NCBI GenBank assembly: GCA_002420085.1 | Contig: DIHI01000005.1 | Coordinates: 20,342 to 34,669 of the forward strand | DNA length: 14,328 nt | From: Lysobacterales bacterium UBA5700 | GTDB taxonomy: Bacteria; Pseudomonadota; Gammaproteobacteria; Xanthomonadales; Xanthomonadaceae | Direction: 5' to 3' | In this document: piece by piece, positions 1 to 6,356 of the stretch | Numbering within the stretch: the stretch's first letter is position 1 | Layout of the letters: the number at the start of each line of letters is the position of its first letter | The notes under the pieces: model-generated | The model's input: the letters and a program-made list of their open reading frames with translations, nothing else | The model's database searches: none | What the model was told of the DNA's origin: nothing | Made by a program: the position numbers and the translations under genes

Positions 1-194
1 GCTCGGACCCTGTCTGACCGTCCGCCCCGATCATCGATCCGGGTTCAGACACCACCGGGCGCGGTTCCTCTGAGCCCGACCCACGAGTCCGGATCACCCC
101 GGTCCTGGCCTGCGACGCACGCTCCGGCCTCCGACGTTCAACATCGACCGTCCAGCGATCAGCGGGGCAATCGCGCTGCGTGCGCCAAACGGCG
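1..194. other. Left-edge sequence with no supported gene
   Basis: This stretch lies downstream of the yaiL-like gene (minus strand) and runs to the window edge. Plus frame 1 is open from base 1 to about base 240, but the translation is Arg/Pro/Ser-rich, resembles no family I know, and its last part overlaps the yaiL-like gene antisense. In this GC-rich DNA that is expected by chance. I found no hairpin with a T-run that would serve as the terminator of the ugd-slyX-yaiL unit. It may be plain intergenic DNA. Confidence 0.5.
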
Positions 195-860
195 CTACCA
201 GACCAGATCGTCCGGCACCCGAAAACGCGGATCAGCGTAGGGGTCGTCTTCCATCGCGACATCGGGATCGACCTTGAGCGCCACCGCCTCCGGCAGGATG
301 CGCTCGACATCGGCCAGGGTCGCGGCATCGACCAGCAGGTAACGTCCCTGCTGCTGGACCACACCGAGTTGCCCGTCGTTGAGTGCCTTCAACTGCGCCT
401 CGGTGACGTGGATCCTGCGAATCTTGCCGCCATACGGGAAGTGCCGGGCGATGTCGGCCTGAGGGTCGTTGAGCACCGCTGTCGACAGGCGTTCGGCAAC
501 CTTGGCACGCGCCTCGCGCTTCAGACGCGCCTGTTCCTGGCGCGCTCGCTCGGCGGCTTCACGCTCGCGCTTCTCGACCTGGGCACGCAGGGCATACGCC
601 TTGGCCAGATCGATTTCGGCCTGGCTCTGCTTGCCGGCCGAGCGCGAACGCGGAGGTCCGGCCGTGTCCGACCGCCCACCCGTGCGCACCTGCGGCTGTT
701 CGCGACCGGCGCGGCCCGGTTTGGATGGCGCACGGGGAGCGGTGGTCCGGCTTTCCGTCCGGCTTGTGGCTCGCTTGTCAGCCCGGCCTTGTTCCGGCTG
801 CGGCTGGTCCGGCGCCTTGAAGCCCAGTTGCAACAGTTTGTCCCGCAGAGAGTTGCTCAT
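195..860 (-). CDS. yaiL: DUF2058 (YaiL-like) protein
   Basis: A 221-aa soluble protein of the DUF2058/YaiL family, sometimes labelled nucleoprotein/polynucleotide-associated; its biochemical role is not established. The N-terminus (residues 1-15, with LRDKLLQLGF) matches the usual family opening. Residues 20-78 are a low-complexity Arg/Pro/Ser/Thr linker, probably disordered, which makes the protein longer than E. coli YaiL (about 180 aa). Residues 80-125 are a highly charged helix, probably coiled coil. The conserved C-terminal core follows, with FPYGGKIRRIHV at 141-152, then QLGVV and GRYLLVDAA (172-180). It is the last gene of the presumed ugd-slyX-yaiL unit, 41 bp after slyX. The ATG at 860 has only a weak GGA about 10 bases upstream. 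The family call is firm; the function is open. Confidence 0.88.
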   Translation of the reverse strand: MSNSLRDKLLQLGFKAPDQPQPEQGRADKRATSRTESRTTAPRAPSKPGRAGREQPQVRTGGRSDTAGPPRSRSAGKQSQAEIDLAKAYALRAQVEKREREAAERARQEQARLKREARAKVAERLSTAVLNDPQADIARHFPYGGKIRRIHVTEAQLKALNDGQLGVVQQQGRYLLVDAATLADVERILPEAVALKVDPDVAMEDDPYADPRFRVPDDLVW

Positions 861-901
861 CCCATCGATTCCGGTTCGGTCGCAGCGACGACCCAGGTCA
901 G

Positions 902-1114
902 TCAGTAATGCGGTGGTGGTGGCTCGGCCGTCGGATCGGCATACAGCAGCCCGCGAAGCTGGCTCAGATCGGCAATGGCGCGATCGAGCAGACGAGCCTG
1001 TCGCTCGTGATCGGCGCGCAGCATCACCAGCGCCTCATTGAGTTCGGTCAGGGCCTGCTCCTGGAACGCCATCCGCGTTTCCATCTCGACCCATCGTCGT
1101 TCAACCTCTTCCAC
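902..1114 (-). CDS. slyX: SlyX family protein
   Basis: SlyX is a small coiled-coil protein of unknown molecular role. The product is 70 aa against 72 in E. coli. It has the family's METRMAFQEQALTELNEAL segment (E. coli has a closely similar ESRLAFQE core), a heptad-rich helix over roughly residues 10-52, and the hallmark C-terminus PPPHY. I place the start at the GTG at 1114, because GGAG lies eight bases upstream and the resulting length fits the family. An internal ATG at 1084 has no ribosome binding site, and the frame open further upstream to 1228 would run into ugd. The gene begins 31 bp after the ugd stop and ends 41 bp before the yaiL-like gene, so it is probably cotranscribed with both. 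Confidence 0.93.
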   Translation of the reverse strand: MEEVERRWVEMETRMAFQEQALTELNEALVMLRADHERQARLLDRAIADLSQLRGLLYADPTAEPPPPHY

Positions 1115-1145
1115 GTTGCAAGCTCCGGACCCGACTCGGCGGATC

Positions 1146-2486
1146 TCAATACCCAGACACCGAACGTCCCCGGCCGATGCCGTAATAGGCGATGCCGGCG
1201 CGCTCGACCTCGACAGGATCGTACACATTACGGCCGTCGAACAACACCGCCGCCGTCAGGCGTTGTCGCAACTCGTCCAGATCAGGGCTCCAGAATGCCT
1301 TCCATTCGGTCACCAGGGCCAGGGCATCGGCCCCGTCCAGCGCCGCCATCTGCGAGTCCACGTAATGCAGATCGCTGCTGGCCGGCAACTGCCGGGCCGC
1401 TTCGTCCATGGCCTGCGGGTCGTAGGCCCGAATCCGCGCCCCGGCGGCCCGAAGACGTTCGATCAGAACCAGGCTGGGCGCCTGCCGGACATCGTCGGTG
1501 TTCGGTTTGAAGGCCAGGCCCCACAGGGCGATGGTCCGACCTTCGAGACGACCATCGAAATGTCGGCTGATCAACTCGAACAGCTTCTCCTTCTGGTCGC
1601 GATTGACCGCCTCCACGGCCGCCAGGATGCGCGCCTGGTAGCCCTGCTGGTCAGCGGTTCGGGCCAGAGCGCGCACATCCTTGGGAAAACAGGAGCCCCC
1701 GTACCCGACCCCTGGATAGATGAAATGACTGCCGATCCGTGGATCGGAGCCGATGCCCCGTCGAACATGCTCGATGTCGGCACCGACCCGCTCGGCGATG
1801 TTGGCCATCTCGTTCATGAAACTGATCTTGGTCGCCAGCATGGCATTGGCGGCGTACTTGGTCAGTTCGGCCGAACGGGTATCCATGCTGACGATCCGCT
1901 GCCGGTTGTGATTGAACGGCGCATACAGACGCGCCAGGGTCGCCACCGCCTCATGGCTGTCGGCGCCGATGATGATCCGATCCGGGCGCATGCAGTCCTT
2001 GACCGCATCGCCTTCCTTCAGAAACTCGGGATTGGAGGCCACCTCGAAGCGGATATCGAGGCTGCGGGCGGCCAACTCTTTGGCGATCGCGTCCTTGACT
2101 CGTTGCGTGGTGCCAACCGGAACGGTCGATTTGCAGACCACCAGCGCCGGATGTTGCAGATGCGCGCCGATGGTGCGCGCCACGGCCAGAACATGATGGA
2201 GATCGGCACTGCCGTCCTCGCGCGGTGGCGTGCCGACTGCGATGAAGATGACCTCGGCATGCCTGACGCCAGCCGCCGGATCGGTGTCGAAACGCAGCCG
2301 TCCAGCCGCTGTATTGCTGCGCACCAGTGGTTCCAGGCCGGGTTCGTAGATCGGGATCCGACCTTGCCGCAAGGCTTCGACCTTGTCGGCATCGACATCG
2401 ATGCACAGCACCTGATGGCCGACCTCGGCCAGACAGGCGCCCGTGACCAGGCCGACGTATCCGGTTCCGAACAGGGTTGCTTTCAT
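1146..2486 (-). CDS. ugd: UDP-glucose 6-dehydrogenase
   Basis: Cytosolic NAD-dependent enzyme that oxidises UDP-glucose to UDP-glucuronate in two steps, supplying precursor for exopolysaccharide, capsule or LPS modification. The 446-aa length is normal for the family. The N-terminal Rossmann fold has [10 protein letters not shown] at residues 7-16 and the acidic end of strand 2 at D30. Active-site elements are present: NPEFLKEG (152-159), the lysine of ELTKYAANA (K210), and the catalytic cysteine C266 in [11 protein letters not shown]. The C-terminal UDP-binding domain has [13 protein letters not shown] (325-337). The ATG at 2486 gives the standard [12 protein letters not shown] opening but has only a weak ribosome binding site. 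It heads the presumed ugd-slyX-yaiL unit. No glycosyltransferase or polysaccharide gene lies beside it here. Confidence 0.97.
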   Translation of the reverse strand: MKATLFGTGYVGLVTGACLAEVGHQVLCIDVDADKVEALRQGRIPIYEPGLEPLVRSNTAAGRLRFDTDPAAGVRHAEVIFIAVGTPPREDGSADLHHVLAVARTIGAHLQHPALVVCKSTVPVGTTQRVKDAIAKELAARSLDIRFEVASNPEFLKEGDAVKDCMRPDRIIIGADSHEAVATLARLYAPFNHNRQRIVSMDTRSAELTKYAANAMLATKISFMNEMANIAERVGADIEHVRRGIGSDPRIGSHFIYPGVGYGGSCFPKDVRALARTADQQGYQARILAAVEAVNRDQKEKLFELISRHFDGRLEGRTIALWGLAFKPNTDDVRQAPSLVLIERLRAAGARIRAYDPQAMDEAARQLPASSDLHYVDSQMAALDGADALALVTEWKAFWSPDLDELRQRLTAAVLFDGRNVYDPVEVERAGIAYYGIGRGRSVSGY

Positions 2487-2497
2487 CGTGCGAATCC

Positions 2498-2656
2498 AGG
2501 CAAAAACCGACAGCCTGCCATGCCGGGATGACAGCCTTCCGACAGCCGCCCGGTCATGGCCGGGCGGCCGCCAGTCCGATGTCGCCGGTCCGACGACCCG
2601 TGTTCAAACACGGCGGTCATCCCCGGAGCGGATCGCTCCGAGGATGGATCCCACCA
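2498..2656. repeat. Intergenic repeat cluster, REP-like
   Basis: The gap between fkpA and ugd is full of short inverted and direct repeats. Perfect stems are 2545-2553/2560-2568 (GCCGCCCGG, 6-base loop), 2598-2604/2607-2613 (CCGTGTT, 2-base gap) and 2624-2630/2634-2640 (CGGAGCG, 3-base loop). GACAGCC occurs three times, at 2509, 2530 and 2541. The motif GTCATCCC appears at 2617 and, inverted, within GCCGGGATGAC at 2522-2532; that 11-mer occurs again at 9841-9851, after corA. The GTCATCCCCGG...GGATGGATCC layout resembles the small dispersed palindromic elements found between genes in many proteobacteria. No stem is followed by a good T-run on either strand, so a standard intrinsic terminator is not supported. 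Confidence 0.5.
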
Positions 2657-3364
2657 TCAGCGGACGATGTCCAGCAGTTCGACCTCGAACACCAGGGTCG
2701 TGTTAGGACCGATCGGACCCGGGGGCGGGGTGCCCTGCTCACCGTAAGCAAGTTCCGACGGCACCCAGAAGGTGTACTTGCTGCCGACCGTCATCAACTG
2801 CACGCCCTCGGTCCAGCCCTTGATCACCCGGTTGAGCGGGAACTCAGCCGGCTGACCGCGCTGGACCGAACTGTCGAACACGGTGCCATTGAGCAGGGTG
2901 CCGTGGTAATGGACCTTGACCGTGTTCTCGGCAGTCGGACGGGCGCCGCTGCCTTCCTTGATGACCTTGTACTGCAAGCCGGTGGCCGTGGTGACCACGC
3001 CGGGCTTGCTGCGGTTATCACGCAGGAAAGCCTGACCTTCGGCCAGGTTCTTGCTCGATGCCTCGGCGGCTTCGGCCTGCTGCTTGCTCTGGATGCGGGC
3101 GATGAACGCCTGCCGGATGCCTTCGGCCTCTTCGTCGGTCATCCGCGGCGTGCGGCCACTGAGGATGTCGGAAAGTGCCTCGGCGACGATCGTCGGATTG
3201 ACCTCATCCCGGTACGGGGTGAGCGAGCGGGCGACATCCATGCCGATCATGTAGCTCACCTTGTCCTTGTCCGACTCCAGCTTGGACTGGGCCAGGACCG
3301 GCGCAGCCATGGCTGCGGCGGACACGGCCAGGATCGCGGCCATATTGCGCGTAATACGATTCAT
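2657..3364 (-). CDS. fkpA: FKBP-type peptidyl-prolyl cis-trans isomerase (Mip/FkpA type)
   Basis: Periplasmic or surface-associated chaperone that isomerises X-Pro bonds in exported proteins. The 235-aa product has a signal peptide (residues 1 to about 25, hydrophobic core IL..AVSAAAMAAPVLA, cleavage likely after ALAQ-type sequence near residue 25/26). Residues 30-115 are the helical dimerisation domain typical of Mip/FkpA (DKVSYMIGMDVA, then a long charged helix). Residues 125-235 are the FKBP domain, with pocket residues Y153, F163-D164, V180-I181, W184 and Y207 in AYGEQG. The end LVFEVELLDI is canonical. The ATG at 3364 has AAGGAG nine bases upstream. In E. coli fkpA neighbours slyX; here ugd lies between them, so part of that linkage may be retained. 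Confidence 0.95.
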   Translation of the reverse strand: MNRITRNMAAILAVSAAAMAAPVLAQSKLESDKDKVSYMIGMDVARSLTPYRDEVNPTIVAEALSDILSGRTPRMTDEEAEGIRQAFIARIQSKQQAEAAEASSKNLAEGQAFLRDNRSKPGVVTTATGLQYKVIKEGSGARPTAENTVKVHYHGTLLNGTVFDSSVQRGQPAEFPLNRVIKGWTEGVQLMTVGSKYTFWVPSELAYGEQGTPPPGPIGPNTTLVFEVELLDIVR

Positions 3365-3718
3365 CTGGGAACTCTCCTTGATGCTGCCTGTGGGGTGCTG
3401 CGTAGGGTGTTGCGGAACGGGTTGCTGCGGATGCGTGGAGCGGTACGTGCCGTCAGGATCGGCAGAAGGCGCATTGTGGCGGCTTGTGCTGCGGCCGGCA
3501 ACGCGCAGCGATCACCGAGACCTGCTCGACTTCAACGCCGGTTCAAGTGTCGGAGCACGACGAGCGCCGCTGCGCGACCGGCAGGAACGCTCGGACGCAT
3601 TCGATCAGTCCGTGTTTTTCACAATTGAAACAATTGCTTGCGTCAACTACGTGACCGCCTTCTCGACCTGCCAGCCCTCCCCTGCCATCAGTTGGGTCAG
3701 AAAAGTGGATCGATCGGC
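3365..3718. other. Long gene-poor divergent region (fkpA / ABC operon)
   Basis: About 350 bp between the start of fkpA and the promoter of the plus-strand operon. Open frames exist in both directions but look like shadows: compositionally odd, unlike any family, and without usable ribosome binding sites. The fkpA ribosome binding site lies at the left end. At 3622-3627 and 3631-3636 there are two CAATTG palindromes separated by AAA, next to a minus-strand TTGACG (3641-3646). This AT-richer patch may hold the fkpA promoter or a regulator site, which would leave a leader of more than 250 bases. I could not find a convincing matching -10 box. Nothing else is supported. Confidence 0.4.
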
Positions 3719-3746
3719 TTGACGTTTGCTGTTTTGGTGTTATAGT
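3719..3746 (+). promoter_or_regulatory. Sigma-70 promoter of the peptide-GntR-ABC operon
   Basis: A -35 box TTGACG (3719-3724; consensus TTGACA, 5/6) and a -10 box TATAGT (3741-3746; consensus TATAAT, 5/6) are separated by 16 bp. They lie in an AT-rich dip just upstream of the first gene of the operon. The predicted start of transcription is near 3753, giving a leader of about 40 bases before the ATG at 3795. This is the best promoter match in the window. Confidence 0.75.
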
Positions 3747-3759
3747 TGCATACAACACC
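3736..3759. promoter_or_regulatory. Probable operator of the GntR/YtrA regulator
   Basis: A 24-bp imperfect inverted repeat with arms GGTGTTATA (3736-3744) and TACAACACC (3751-3759). Eight of nine positions pair across a 6-bp centre, GTTGCA. It covers the -10 box completely, so a bound dimer should block RNA polymerase. GntR-family dimers bind such palindromes and YtrA-type regulators commonly repress their own operon. The regulator encoded at 4038-4406 is therefore the obvious candidate ligand. The palindrome is visible directly; the assignment is inference. Confidence 0.65.
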
Positions 3760-3774
3760 GGCGCACACGCCGGT
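3757..3774 (+). promoter_or_regulatory. Leader hairpin in the operon 5' untranslated region
   Basis: A perfect 7-bp stem, ACCGGCG / CGCCGGT, closed by a CACA tetraloop, lies just after the predicted transcription start and about 10 bases before the ribosome binding site of the 79-aa gene. Its left arm overlaps the right end of the operator. No T-run follows, so it is not a terminator. It might stabilise the transcript 5' end or tune translation; it could also be incidental. Confidence 0.4.
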
Positions 3775-3794
3775 TCGTCCACCGGAGACCTGAC

Positions 3795-4034
3795 ATGTTC
3801 CGCAAACTGGAAATCTCCCTGACCGCGCTCACCATCGTCGCCGTGACCCTGATGCTTGCCCTGGCGACGGCACGGCCGCTGCCGGCATCGGCAGACCAGA
3901 CAGGCACCATCAGCCAGTCCGCCGAGACCGTGACCAGCGAGCCGACCCGACCACACCGTTCGGCGACGGCGTCGGCCCTGACCATGCCCTACTTCTCGTT
4001 CGCGTCGATGCGGCCACTGGCAGGAGCACGCTGA
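3795..4034 (+). CDS. Small exported or membrane-anchored protein
   Basis: A 79-aa protein that I cannot assign to a named family. The N-terminus has charged MFRKLE followed by a hydrophobic segment (about residues 8-25, ISLTALTIVAVTLMLALA). PLPASA-D at 29-35 gives an AXA signal-peptidase-like site, so it is either secreted or held by one membrane helix. Residues 34-60 are Ser/Thr-rich and polar. The tail has MPYFSFASMRPLAGAR, with an aromatic patch and a basic end. The start ATG has GGAG seven bases upstream. It is first in the operon under the palindrome-covered promoter and ends three bases before the GntR start, so coupled expression is likely. An accessory, sensor or substrate peptide of the ABC transporter is possible but unproven. 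Confidence 0.72.
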   Translation: MFRKLEISLTALTIVAVTLMLALATARPLPASADQTGTISQSAETVTSEPTRPHRSATASALTMPYFSFASMRPLAGAR

Positions 4035-4037
4035 GCC

Positions 4038-4406
4038 ATGAGCATGACCTGGAACGACAACACCCCGATCTACCTGCAACTCAAGGAGAAGGTCGTGGCC
4101 ATGATGCTGGACGGCGTGCTCAAGGCCGGCGACGCACTGCCCTCGGTGCGTCAGGTCGCCGCCGACTTTCAGCTCAATCCGATCACGGTATCGCGCGCCT
4201 ATCAGGCGCTGGTCGATGAAGAACTGGTTGAAAAACGACGAGGACTCGGTATGTACGTCAACGAAGGGGCGCACGAGAAATTGCTGGCCAGCGAACGCGA
4301 GCGGTTTCTGCGCGAAGAGTGGCCGAAGGTGCTGGAGCGGATCGAACGCCTCGGTCTGGACCTGGAAACACTGGTGCGCTCCTCGCAGCGGGAGAGTCGG
4401 CAATGA
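4038..4406 (+). CDS. GntR-family transcriptional regulator, YtrA subfamily
   Basis: A 122-aa DNA-binding protein, the short length typical of the YtrA subfamily of GntR regulators, which lack a large ligand domain. Residues 10-76 form the winged helix-turn-helix: PIYLQLKEKV opening, recognition region LPSVRQVAADFQLNPITVSRAYQ (34-56), and wing EKRRGLGMYV (65-74). Residues 77-115 are a helical dimerisation tail. The family usually represses an operon containing its own gene and an ABC transporter. Here the ATPase gene follows with a 4-base ATGA overlap, and a palindrome covers the operon promoter. The ATG at 4038 has AGGAG 11 bases upstream; the ATG at 4044 is an alternative start. How the signal reaches this protein is not visible in the sequence. 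Confidence 0.93.
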   Translation: MSMTWNDNTPIYLQLKEKVVAMMLDGVLKAGDALPSVRQVAADFQLNPITVSRAYQALVDEELVEKRRGLGMYVNEGAHEKLLASERERFLREEWPKVLERIERLGLDLETLVRSSQRESRQ

Positions 4407-5260
4407 CCGCGATCATCACCGCACACGGCCTGCGCAAGCGCTACAAGGATACGGTCGCGCTCGACAACACCAGTTTCCAGATTGAAACCGGCCGCATCCT
4501 CGGCCTGATCGGTCCGAATGGCGCCGGCAAGACCACCGCCCTCAAGGCCATTCTCGGTCTGATCCCGTTCGAGGGTGAACTGAACGTGCTGGGCAAGGAT
4601 CCACGAAGCCAGCGCGATGAACTGATGCGCGAGGTCTGCTTCATCGCCGATGTCGCGGTGCTGCCGCGCTGGCTCCGGGTCCGCCAGGCGATCGATCTGG
4701 TCGAGGGCGTACATCCACGCTTCGATCGCGACCGTTGCCAACGCCTGCTCGCCCATACCAACCTCAAGCCCAATGCCAGGGTCAAGGAACTGTCGAAGGG
4801 CATGATCGTGCAGTTGCACCTGGCCCTGGTGATGGCGATCGACGCCAAGCTGCTGGTGCTCGACGAACCCACACTTGGTCTGGACATCCTCTATCGCAAG
4901 CAGTTCTACCAGAACCTGCTGGAAGACTACTTCGATGAGGACAAGACGATCATCATCACCACCCACCAGGTCGAGGAGATCGAACACATCCTGACCGATC
5001 TGATGTTCATCAAGCAGGGCCGTATCGCGCTGTCGGCGAGCATGGACGAGGTCGGAGAACGCTTCGTCGAAGTGATGGTTCCGGCCGATCGCGCCGACAC
5101 CGCCCGTACCCTCAAGCCGATCGACGAGCGTCAGGTGTTCGGCAAATCGGTGTTCCTGTTCGACGGCGTGCCGCGCTCGCAACTGGCCACTCTGGGCGAA
5201 GTCCGGACGCCGGGCATTGCCGATCTTTTCGTCGCCACCATGAAGGGGACCTACGCATGA
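4403..5260 (+). CDS. ABC transporter ATP-binding protein
   Basis: A 285-aa cytoplasmic ATPase subunit that should dimerise and power the permease encoded next to it. Walker A GPNGAGKT is at residues 37-44, Walker B LLVLDE at 150-155, D-loop GLD at 159-161, and switch histidine H188 in TTHQ. The signature motif is LSKGM (130-134) instead of LSGGQ, as in several YtrB-like/ABC-2 exporters. The Q-loop region CFIADVAVLPRW has no obvious glutamine. Residues 215-285 form a C-terminal extension with no family I recognise. The start at 4403 overlaps the GntR stop (ATGA) and has GGGAG upstream; a longer upstream frame would lie inside the GntR gene. The substrate cannot be read from the sequence. Confidence 0.95.
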   Translation: MTAIITAHGLRKRYKDTVALDNTSFQIETGRILGLIGPNGAGKTTALKAILGLIPFEGELNVLGKDPRSQRDELMREVCFIADVAVLPRWLRVRQAIDLVEGVHPRFDRDRCQRLLAHTNLKPNARVKELSKGMIVQLHLALVMAIDAKLLVLDEPTLGLDILYRKQFYQNLLEDYFDEDKTIIITTHQVEEIEHILTDLMFIKQGRIALSASMDEVGERFVEVMVPADRADTARTLKPIDERQVFGKSVFLFDGVPRSQLATLGEVRTPGIADLFVATMKGTYA

Positions 5261-6249
5261 AATCGCTGTTCGCCAACCACGGCGCGCCGCGCACCTTTCT
5301 GAGCCTGCTGCGCCGCGAATTCTGGGAACACAAGGGCGGCCTGCTCTGGGCGCCTGTGGTCGCCGGCTCACTGCTGTTGATCATGACCATGATGGCGCTG
5401 TCGGTCGCCCAGATCGGACTCGGCAAATCCAAGGTGCAGATGGGTGCCCTCAACCTCAACCAGATCACCCAGAACCTCACCGAGAACCAGCGGGCGGAAG
5501 TCGGCGCGGCGATCGACATCAGTACCCTCACCACTGCCGGCCAGATCGGCATCGTGGTGTCGATCGTGGTGTTTTTCTATTGCCTCGGTGCGCTCTACGA
5601 CGAACGCCGCGACCGCAGTGTGCTGTTCTGGAAATCGCTGCCGATCTCCGACCGCGATACCGTGCTGTCGAAGGTGCTGACCGCCCTGGTGGTGGCGCCG
5701 ACGATCGGCATCCTGATCGGGATTACCACCGCCCTCGGCGTGCATCTGTTGCTGGCGGTCTACCTGGCATTCCATGGCGTCAACGTGTTCGACCTGCTGC
5801 TGGCGGCCGCCAATCCGTTCAAGGTGTTCGGCTATCTGCTGGCGACGATCCCACTCAACATCGTGTGGGCATTGCCGACCGTCGGCTGGCTGCTGCTGTG
5901 CTCGGCCTGGGCACGTTCGAAGCCGTTCCTGTGGGCGGTGGCCCTGCCGATCGGCGCCGGCGTGCTGTCGAGCTGGTTCGATGTGATGCGCGAGTTGTCC
6001 CTGCCCGACACCTGGTTCTGGACCCAGATCGTAGCCCGCCTGCTTGGCAGCATCGTTCCGGCCAGTTGGATCGACTTCTCGACCCTGGAGCGGATCGACT
6101 TCCGAGGTCCGGAGGATTTCATGGATTGGGCATCGCTCGGCAATTTCTACAGCGTGCTGGCCGAGCCGTCGGCCTGGATCTGGGCTGCGGCCGGGGTGGC
6201 GATGATCGTTCTGTCGATCCGGCTGCGCCGCTGGCGCGACGAGGGTTGA
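5257..6249 (+). CDS. ABC-2 type transporter permease
   Basis: A 330-aa inner-membrane protein and the partner of the preceding ATPase, with which it shares a 4-base ATGA overlap. Hydrophobic segments lie near residues 30-50, 95-114, 141-168, 190-216, 223-240 and 305-322, giving about six helices. Residues 51-92, between the first two, form a polar extracytoplasmic loop. The cytoplasmic stretch LYDERRDRSVLFWKSLPISDRD (113-134) is characteristic of ABC-2 permeases found with YtrA-type regulators. The C-terminus IRLRRWRDEG is basic and cytoplasmic. The subunit architecture points to an exporter or membrane-stress transporter. Antimicrobial peptides, lipids and secreted peptides are all possible cargo; none is shown. 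Confidence 0.92.
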   Translation: MKSLFANHGAPRTFLSLLRREFWEHKGGLLWAPVVAGSLLLIMTMMALSVAQIGLGKSKVQMGALNLNQITQNLTENQRAEVGAAIDISTLTTAGQIGIVVSIVVFFYCLGALYDERRDRSVLFWKSLPISDRDTVLSKVLTALVVAPTIGILIGITTALGVHLLLAVYLAFHGVNVFDLLLAAANPFKVFGYLLATIPLNIVWALPTVGWLLLCSAWARSKPFLWAVALPIGAGVLSSWFDVMRELSLPDTWFWTQIVARLLGSIVPASWIDFSTLERIDFRGPEDFMDWASLGNFYSVLAEPSAWIWAAAGVAMIVLSIRLRRWRDEG

Positions 6250-6299
6250 TGCTCGACGCTGTGTGATGCAATGTGTGTGAGGCATGTTTGACGCAATTG

Positions 6300-6340
6300 C
6301 CGCCGACCCGGTGCGCACGCCGGGCCGGCGGTTCTTTTTT
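6300..6340 (+). terminator. Intrinsic terminator of the ABC operon / attenuator for the next gene
   Basis: A strong hairpin with left arm 6300-6311 (CCGCCGACCCGG) and right arm 6320-6331 (CCGGGCCGGCGG) pairs at 11 of 12 positions with an 8-base loop. It is followed directly by TTCTTTTTT (6332-6340). It ends transcription about 90 bases after the permease stop. The Shine-Dalgarno of the DUF4097 gene starts only five bases after the T-run, so no separate promoter fits between them. The downstream gene must depend on readthrough or on a promoter located before the hairpin. Confidence 0.88.
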
Positions 6341-6356
6341 CTTTGGAGGATCGATG

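Noticed and set aside
1..240. Open plus frame entering from the left edge
   Set aside because: Low-complexity translation, overlaps the end of the yaiL-like gene antisense, and no recognisable domain; chance in GC-rich DNA is the simpler reading.
1038..2531. 497-codon plus-strand open frame over ugd
   Set aside because: It is exactly antisense to ugd, whose catalytic motifs are intact; GC-rich codon bias keeps the opposite frame open. The translation resembles no protein family.
3543..4403. 286-codon minus-strand open frame across the promoter and the GntR gene
   Set aside because: It covers the operon promoter and is antisense to the 79-aa gene and the GntR regulator; its composition is odd (His/Gln/Arg-rich) with no recognisable domain.
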